Assembly (NCBI GenBank): GCA_017444385.1
Contig: JAFSWQ010000002.1
Location: forward strand, 1 to 64,000
Length of the DNA stretch: 64,000 nucleotides
Direction of reading: 5' to 3'
Source: Clostridia bacterium
Lineage (GTDB): Bacteria; Bacillota; Clostridia; Christensenellales; CAG-1252
The notes under the pieces were generated by a model. The model ran no database searches and had not been told where the DNA came from. It worked only from the letters and a program-made list of their open reading frames with translations. Positions 32,601 to 41,600 of the stretch are shown here, in pieces (within the stretch, counting starts at the first letter, position 1; every line of letters starts with the position of its first letter). Both the position numbers and the translations under genes were made by a program.

Positions 32601-35600
32601 AAGTTGTACACGGGTAACCTGTATATCGATCTTGAAGGGCTCGGACTCTTCAAGACGAAGATAGAGGGTACTAACCTCTTGGCTATCCTCAACAAACTTA
32701 CCGGCGTCGATTTGTCTAAGGGCGAATTGAAAGTGGGACAAGAACTCTTGGATTCTCTCTTCAATACGAGCAACCTTACCGAAATCGTCAAGAAGTTCGT
32801 CGATCGTATAGAAGAGGAACAACTTGAACGCAGCGCGGTGGAAAACGGCGAAGTCCAGGAAGAACAAGAGGAAGAAGAAACCGTTGAAAAGCTCAGTTGC
32901 GGTTGTACCAACCCCGAATGTTTGGAAAGAGGTACCTGTTATAACGACGACGGACTCTTATCCGAAGGCGAACACAAGTGCGCTTGCAGCGTGAACGACG
33001 CTTCTTTGACCTTCTCTTTGGATACTTATATCAGCGATCGTAGCGGCGTACTCGGAAGAGACTTCAATATCGACGTAAACAGCAATATGCTCCAAAAATT
33101 GCTGTATATGTTCGGCGTTGATTTCGAGATGCCCAAAGATACCGACGTAAATATCGATCTCAAAGCGGCTAACGGATTTGAAGGTCTCACTATTACCGTG
33201 ACCACCTTCGACGTTAATGAAGAAGGCGAGGCATTCACGAACGCGAGCGGTGAAAAGCAAGGAAGTAAGTTGATCCTTGCGGTCGACGACTTCGGCGTCG
33301 AATACACCAAGACCAGCAACCTTTTGAATAATGTGGTCTACGATATTGAAACCAAGACGATAGATGGGCAATCCCGCAAAGTCAAGGCCGAAAAATCTAC
33401 ATTCTCGGGAGTCAACCTCGGCGGTAAACTCGGCGACGCAAACCACTATAAAGGCAACTTGATAACCGCTATAATCAGCAACGTTATCGACGCGTTGAAT
33501 ACCGAAGTAGGTTTGCAATGGTACTCCAATTCGAGTTACGTCGACGCTTCGGGTTCTTCCGTGGTTACCAACAAGGAACGTAATTTGACGGTTTCTTTGA
33601 ATAGAATACTTCAAACCGATCCCGATAAGCCTAACACCGGCAACTATATACACGGTCAGGACTTCTACCTTAACGTCTTGTTCGAGAAAGTGCCTATTAT
33701 CAAGAACTATTTGAAAGGTCTTTATTATTACGAACACAAGGTCTATATAGACTTAGATTTGTACATTACGTTGTTCGGTAATAAGATAACCGTCTACGAT
33801 AAGCCTTTCGTTTGGGACTTCGATCTTAATCAGTTCTTCAACAAAGAACCCGCTTTGGGCGACGTTGACAGTCCTACCGATATTTCGAGAGAAGAAGATA
33901 TCAACACGAGAGCGATTACGATGAAAGACCTCGAAGAAGGTTTGAAGAATCCTTTGAAGAACATCACCATTAACTTAGGTCGCGGCGAAGTAGGTCACTA
34001 CGGCGAGATACTCGACTACAATCAAGACGATTGCGTATCCAATATAAGAATTGATCTTAATCCTCTCTTCGTAGGCGGCTTGCTCTCTTCGCTTACCTCT
34101 TCTTTGGGCGATATGATAAACGGAGCGCTTGGCGGCGGATTCAACGTTAAAGACCTTGAAAACAAGTACGTCATTTATGCATTCTACTCTGCGATGAAGA
34201 ACAAGCTCATTTCGACAAACAACGGTTACATTCGCACCCTCTTGAATACTATCGCCGACAACGTATTAGGTGATTTAGTTTTCACCATCGTAAGTAACAT
34301 ACTCTTACCTTTCCCGACCATTACGAGAGGTTCCGAGTGCTACATCTTGGTAGAATTGCACGATAAACCCAAACCCGACGCTTCGGGCGAGTTGTCTATG
34401 ATTCGTAAGTTATTCGTCAGTATTAACACCAAGGCCACAGGCGAATTTTGGAACGTTGAACTCACCTTGGATAAGGCGTTGAAGATAGTCAAAGTCAACC
34501 TGTCTGCGAGTAACCCCGTTACCGTAAGGGACGAGGCTCACGAAGGATCGGGTAACCTTGACGATCGTACCGTAGTGGACGTATTCGATCTTGACTACGA
34601 TAAAGACGGCGTATTCGATTATATGGAAGACCTTCCCAAGAAGGCTCAGGTCAATCACTTCGAATCCTCGAGCGTCGATAATTCTTCCGAGGCGCAAGAC
34701 AGAAAGCAAAATATGTACGATATGAGCTGGTCTGACGCGGTATTCACTATCAACCCGCAAGAACCCGGCGACTATTACGTGGAAGGCTACGTTCTCAACT
34801 ACGTACAGAAAGTTAAAGTTCACGTTCCCGCTTCCGCGGTTCGTAAGATTAAATACGATAACCTTACCGTTACCGTAGACGGCGAGCCCTATCATATTCC
34901 TATGATAACAGGTAAGGGACTTAACTATCCTATCGTTTTGGATGCGACCGAAGTCGATTCATTCGTGAAGAACCTGCCCAGCGTTATCTACGTTACGATG
35001 ACCGACGGTAATGACGAAAACGAATTCGTCAAAGCGTTCGACGGCACCAAGGGCGTAGGTTCGGGTATAGTTAAGTGGGATACATCCGCTATTTCCAAGT
35101 CCTACAACGGCGGAACTTATATCCTCGGTCTTACCTTCGGCGACGGTATCGTAGGCAACTATCACGTGGATATCCCCGTTACCGTCAACAAGAACGACCT
35201 CAACGGTATTATCTTTGCGGACGAAAACGGCGGCTACGAAAACGGATCGAGTACTTTGGTATTCAATCCTTACGAAGAGATCGTACTTCCCAACAAAGTA
35301 TGGGCTACCTTCGGCAACGCGCTTCCCGCGCTCTACAATATCAAGTGGAACGTGACCGTGAACGATATAGTCCCCGTTTACACCGGTTACACTTATAGAG
35401 TAAGCGCGCGTATCGGTAACGCCGACGTAGGTTATTACGATTACAACAATATCACCATCACCGTCAAATCCTACGTGATGGCGGATTACAAGTTATTATT
35501 GCCGAGCGGCGAATACGTCGATCTCGACCTTGAATTCGATCCTTACCATACCAACGACGACGGCTTGGTAGACGCTTTGAACGTTGACAACTATCCGAGG

Positions 35601-38600
35601 TATTTGTGGATAAGATACGAGGGCAGCAGCGACTACGTCAAAGAGCGCGTCGAATGGGCTCTTATGAACGTCAAGAATAACTATGCGGGCGGTATCACCC
35701 ATGCGACGTTCAGAATCACTAGCGACGATAGCGATAAACTCGCGCGTATCCAACTTGCGGGCTATCAAACCAAAGACGTAGCTATCAAGATCAAAGACGC
35801 CACCATCGCGAGTTACGTCATAGAAGGTTTGGCTGATAGAATAGACCCGTTGTATATGATCTACGTAAGAAGAGATCAAAACGGCAATATGATAGACTAT
35901 ATCGAATACAACGGTAAGTCGGAATTCTACAGTAATGGAGTTAACAACAATTCGCCCGTACACTTCAACCTCGTAAGCGGCGATAACGTACAACTTCTCA
36001 ACCTCTATAAACCCGAGTTGGTAATCTTCGACACGGTTAACAAGAAGATAGTTGATCCTACCGACGCTTTGGACGAAGATTGCTATCCTCATACCGTTAC
36101 CATAATCTACAAGGACGGCACCACCGCTACCTTCAAGGCGGAGATGGGTATAGACGGTAACTTCGACAAAGAAGCGGGCGTCATTTGGGAAACCGGCAAC
36201 CTCAAACTCGACTACAAGGGCGGCAAGTACAACGCGAGCTTAACCGTAGGTAGCGTAGCGGGCGGCTATCAAACCATAGACGTACCCATCTACATTGCGG
36301 ACAGAACGGTGGCGCATATCAACTTGAAAGCTGTACGCGATTCCTACGTATTCCATCCGTACGTTTACACCGACTACGCTTTGGACGAAGCGTTGTATCC
36401 TTCTAATGGTATGAACCTCGGCGAATTGATCGACGCTATGAATACGGCGCCCAACACGTTGAGCAACGTTATATTCACGTCACAAACCGCCGACTACTAT
36501 CCTATCAAGTGGGACCTCACGAGTATCAACACCTCTTACGAGGGCGGCACCTTCAACGCGAAAGCGAAGATAGGTTCGGACGAAGCCGGTTATCAAACCG
36601 TTAACTTTGAAATAGTTATTAAGCCTAAGGTCATCAAGACCTTACTCCTTGACGACTTCGTATTCGATCCTTACGACGAATCCGTCAATCCTTTGGAAAA
36701 GAGCACCTATCCCGAGGACGTCACCGTTCGTTTCGAGGACGATACCAACTTCGAATTCCATAACGTCAAGTGGGAGTTGGACGGCTTAACGCCCAAGTGG
36801 AACACCACGGGCGGCAACGCGACCATCAAAGCCAAGATAGGTAACGCGTTGGGCGGCTATCAGATCTACGACGTCAACGTTTACGTTGAAAACAGAGAGA
36901 TCAATAGATTCCAATTGAATGCCGATAACGTCATCGTATTCGACCCGTACGGCATAGATCCCGACGCGTTGTCGAGCGATCCTCGTTTGACCGCAAGTTA
37001 TCCTGACGAACTCTCCGTCATCTTCGTAGGTAGGGACGGCATAGCGGATACCGAAGACGATACCGCGGGTACCGTTAAGGTCATTTGGGATATCAACAAC
37101 ATAATCAACGATTATCACGGCTACAAGAGTAAAGAAGCGGATAAGTATTACAAGACTTACGAAGTCTACGTCAAGGTAGGTAACAACCTCGTAGGTTATA
37201 CCGATAAGGCGATATCCGTTAAGATACTCAACCGTGAGATCGAAAGCCTCAAACCCAGTAAGTTGACTATCGATCCGTTCAGTAACGACAGCTTGACTTC
37301 TACCGTTACCGTTGAATTCAAAGACGGTTCGGTCGGTTCTATGCCCGTCGAATGGACAGATAAGAATTACGACTTGTACGTATTGGGTAGAGAGGTCGAT
37401 AACACCGACGCTTATGTTTACGCGAGAGTGGGTAACTACATAGGCGGCTATCAAACCAAGAAGGTCGGCGTCGACGTAATAGACAAGACCATCGGCAAGA
37501 TATACGCCGGCAACGAGATCATAGCCAAGAGAGTAGCGGGCGAATTGAAGATAAGCGGTTTCGAGTATGAAGTCGGCGACGATATCTACGTACGCGACGC
37601 TTGTTACTACGAAATCGATCCTTTGGAAGATACCGCGCGTATCGTTACCGTATCCAAACTGAAAGGATCTAACGAGTACGTTTACAACTATCTAAAGATT
37701 TCTTCCGGTCTCGACGCGTACTTCGAAGAAGACGGCACTTCCCGTAACCTCAGCGCAACTTGGGATATGTCGGGTATCGTAGACGTTGACTACAACGGAA
37801 AGACCTTCTACTCGCTTGAGAATTCCTCTACCAAGGGCGTCGTATTGAGCCTCGGTACCGCGAGAGTGGGTTATATCGAACTCGAGTACAAGGCTAAGGT
37901 TCTCAACCGTAAAGTAGCCGAAGATGAGAACAACAGACCGTTCATCTACACGTCTTACGACGCGTCCACCGGTATCGGCGAACGCTTGAACTACATCGTG
38001 GACGACGACTTCGATTCCGCAAGTTATCCCAACGTCCTCTACTTCCGCTTCGCTAATTCGGACGGCGTGGAAGGCGACGTTATCCAAAAGGTCGTTACCT
38101 GGAACAAGAAGACCGATTACGCTACCGTAGTTATCGGTAAAGAGAAATACGGAACGCAATCCTTCGATATACAGGTCTACCACGTAAGAAGAGAAGTAAC
38201 TTACGATAGCTTTACTGCTAACGATTTAGACGACGAACTCGACGCTCTTGCAGCCTCGATCTCCGAAATTACCTTCGAAAGCGAAGTCGGTATGACCAAA
38301 GCGGAGGCTATCGCCAAAGTAGCGGAATACAAACTCGCCGCAAGAGTCGCGGGCACCGAAGCGGGATATCTCGCTATCATTGACTTCCTCGCTTCCTCAA
38401 AGGCAGCGGAAGGCTATGAAGACGCTCTTAACGACGCAAGAACGCTTGCAGACGAGATTAAGTATGAATTGATTAATATAGTATTCGTAGATCCTTACGA
38501 TATACAAATGCCCGATTCGTTGAACGTAACGATAGGTAGAGCGCAACTTGTAGGCGGCGGTATCATCACTACCGATTTGTGTGGCTGCGAAGCTTGCCAC

Positions 38601-41600
38601 GGTCTTACCTACTGCGCGGACGACTGCGGTTGCTGGTGTAACGCCAAGAATTACGTTATGATAGCCGACTGGTCGAAAGCGGTCATCAATTATTTGTACT
38701 CCACCGCGGGTGTAACTCAAGAGATCAAGAACGTCACCGTGGGCGACGAGGCGATAGGCTACTACGCCGTCACCGCGTTCGTTGAGATCGAAGGCAGATA
38801 TATAGTCGCGGTCGAGAAAGACGAGTTCGAGATAGATCCTTACGATTACACCACCTTACCTTCTCGTATCGAAGTTCTCTTCAAGGACGAGAACGAAGGT
38901 AAACACCTTGCCGGTACTTTGGACGTAATCGCTAATATCAGCAACGCCCAAAGAGTTACCGAAGCGATGGTAAACGATCCCGCTTCCATCGTATACGGCC
39001 ACAGCGAATATATCAACGGCAACGTTCAATTCTACGAAGGCGGATATTACGTCCTCACCGCTAAAGTCGGTACGAGATTAGGCGGATATCAAGACGTCGA
39101 TATGCTTTTGAACGTATCTCGCCGTGTGGTTATGAAAGTCGCGGATAAGTACGTCGAAGACGGTGAATTTACCATTCACGTAACGCCTTACACGGGTCTC
39201 GGTCGCTCGACCAATACTCCCGACAATACCATCGAAGTCGTTTACGACGTCGTGGATACCGACGGCAATTACGTACAAGGCAAGTTGAGCGCGCTCTGGT
39301 CGTACGCAAATATCAATTATCACTATTCGGGTAGCGTCGCGGACTCCTACGTATTGTTGGGCAACGTCCAAGGCGGTTATCAGATCCTTCCCGTCAAAGT
39401 CATCGTCGAAGAAATGACGGTCGACAAAGATAGAATGGCAAGCGAGAACGTCGCGGTCAACTCGGACGGTAGCGCGTACGTTTACAATCCCTACGACGGC
39501 GGCAAGGCGATACCTTACGCGGTACGCGCTTACTTCGTCGGTCAGGAATATCCTCTCGAATTCGTAGTCGATCAAGAAAACGGTTACAGAATACGTTCCT
39601 TCGATATGAACTCGAGCGAGATCGAGGTAATGGTAAGATTGGGTAACGAGCGTAGCGGTTATCAATGGACTCAAATCAGCATACCCGTAGCCAATACCGC
39701 TATCGAGAGTTGCGAAGACGTCTATCTCGACGGTGAAACTCACAACGGCGTAACGAGAGCGTCCGTCAAACCTTACACCAATCCTTTGACCGTAAACGAA
39801 AAAGGATTGATAACCGTAGGCGGCAAACTTCTCGAGATCACCTGTAAGAACGTCGACTACGCGGCTTCCGTCAAGTTGAACGCTAAACTCGAAGGCGAGT
39901 TCAAGTACGACTACAACGGTACCGACGGATTGGTCGCGTTGAAGGTCGCGCTCGGTAACGAGATAGGCGGATATAAGTCCGCTTCCGTGAACGGAACGCC
40001 ATTCTATATCTACGTCAAGGTTACGCCCGAAATAATCACGGGTATCCAAAAGGTATTCTACGAAGACGGCAAGTTGAGAGAAACCGATATGTACAAGTCC
40101 TACTTCGAGGGCGTGACTATCGATCCTTACGACCTACCCGACCTCACCGCAGATTCCGTAAAAGTAATGTTATCCGACGGCAGAGTCATCGAAGCGAGTT
40201 ACGGATTATCCGTCAAGGGTATCGGCTTCGCTACCGAAGACGGAGTTATCCAATCGCCTATCGGTTACGGAGGATACGTAGGTCGTATCGTAGTTTACGT
40301 AGGTAACGACTTCGCGGGTTATCAACCCGTATTCCTCAAAGCGACCGACGGAACCTATCGTACGGCGGAAATCAAGAACGTAACCGTAGACGTTACTTCG
40401 AATGAGTTCAAGGCTTACTTCCCGACTTGGGTACAACCTTACTCCTACGTCTTACCTACCGAGATAACCGTGGGCGGTATAACCTATAAAGTCGCTTTGT
40501 ACAGTAACGGTAAACGCCTTACCGATAGAGACGTAAACTACGCGGGCGGTTCCTATCCCGTAGTCGTATACGTCGGCACCGAAGAAGGCGGATATCAATA
40601 CTACGAATATACTTTGAACGTATATTCCAAATTAATAGATTCCATAGAAGGTCTCGACCTTATCACGATCGATCAATTCTCCGGCGAAGTGGTATTGCCT
40701 AGCGGCACGTTCAAAGTCTACTTCACCGACGGTTCGAGCGCGAACTTCGACGTCAAGACCATCAAGGAATATATGAACGATCGCAACTACGTCCTCAAAC
40801 TTCTTTCGGACGACGAAGGATATTACTTCTCTACTTCTATTGTCAACGCTTCGGGCGCGGCGGCATTGGGTAGAACGGGCGGTTGGGATCTCTCCAACGT
40901 CAAACTCGCATTCGACGGCGGCAACTACTTCGCTACCTTGTATATCGGTAACGATTTGGGCGGTTATCAACCCGTCGACATCCCCGTAGCGATAGCGGAT
41001 AAGAAGATAGACGCAAGCGCGGGTCTCAAGTACGTCGTTTCGAGAAACGGCAACAAAGTCACCGTCAAGTCCCTCGATACCATTTATGCCGGCTGGGGCG
41101 AATACTTCTTATTGCCTTACGATTTGTGGCTTACCTATACCGACGGTACCAGCCTTAACGTAAGCGTGGTATGGAACGAATTGCGTTGGGAAGAAAACGG
41201 CGAGATCGTTTCCAAGTTCGGTTGGAGCGCGGAAGACCTCTATCAGACCGACGAGAACGGCAGAATCTATCGTACTTATAAGGTTTGCGCGGACGTTTAC
41301 GGCTCGACCGTTACTCTCGACGTAGTCATTACTCGCGATAGAATGGTCGAAGGCGACTCCTTCGCGGATTATTACAGTGTAAGAAGAGGTAGCAAATCGC
41401 CTCTCGGCAACGTCATCAAACAAAACGTTTACGACGTATCCGGCGGTGCGGCGATACTCCTCGACACCAACGTATTCGACGTGGTATGGACTTACGTACC
41501 TTCCTTCGTCATCGAAGACGATTACTTGCTTGAAGCCAAGGTAGACGGCCTTGCGATCAACTGGTCGAGATTCGTCAACCTGACCGTGTATAGCGGCTAC

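Larger units (their letters stand above)
12060..34500 (+). repeat. Array of about twenty divergent beta-rich modules in giant protein 1
   Basis: Modules of about 250-550 residues recur. The most visible marker is a pair of strands of the form (L/V)xx(L/I)YY, then V/LYxxxPxLxL, then an amphipathic segment ending DLxxIL or DVxxLL. Examples begin near 13978, 14846, 15770, 16530, 17343, 18195, 19013, 20320, 21455, 22147, 22980, 23790, 25508, 26757, 28404, 29943, 31496, 32540 and 33710, with weaker copies near 12070 and 12966. Each continues with a helical segment and strands with alternating hydrophobic residues. Sequence identity between copies is low, so this is protein-level repetition only. 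The fold is not one I can name. Confidence 0.75.
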
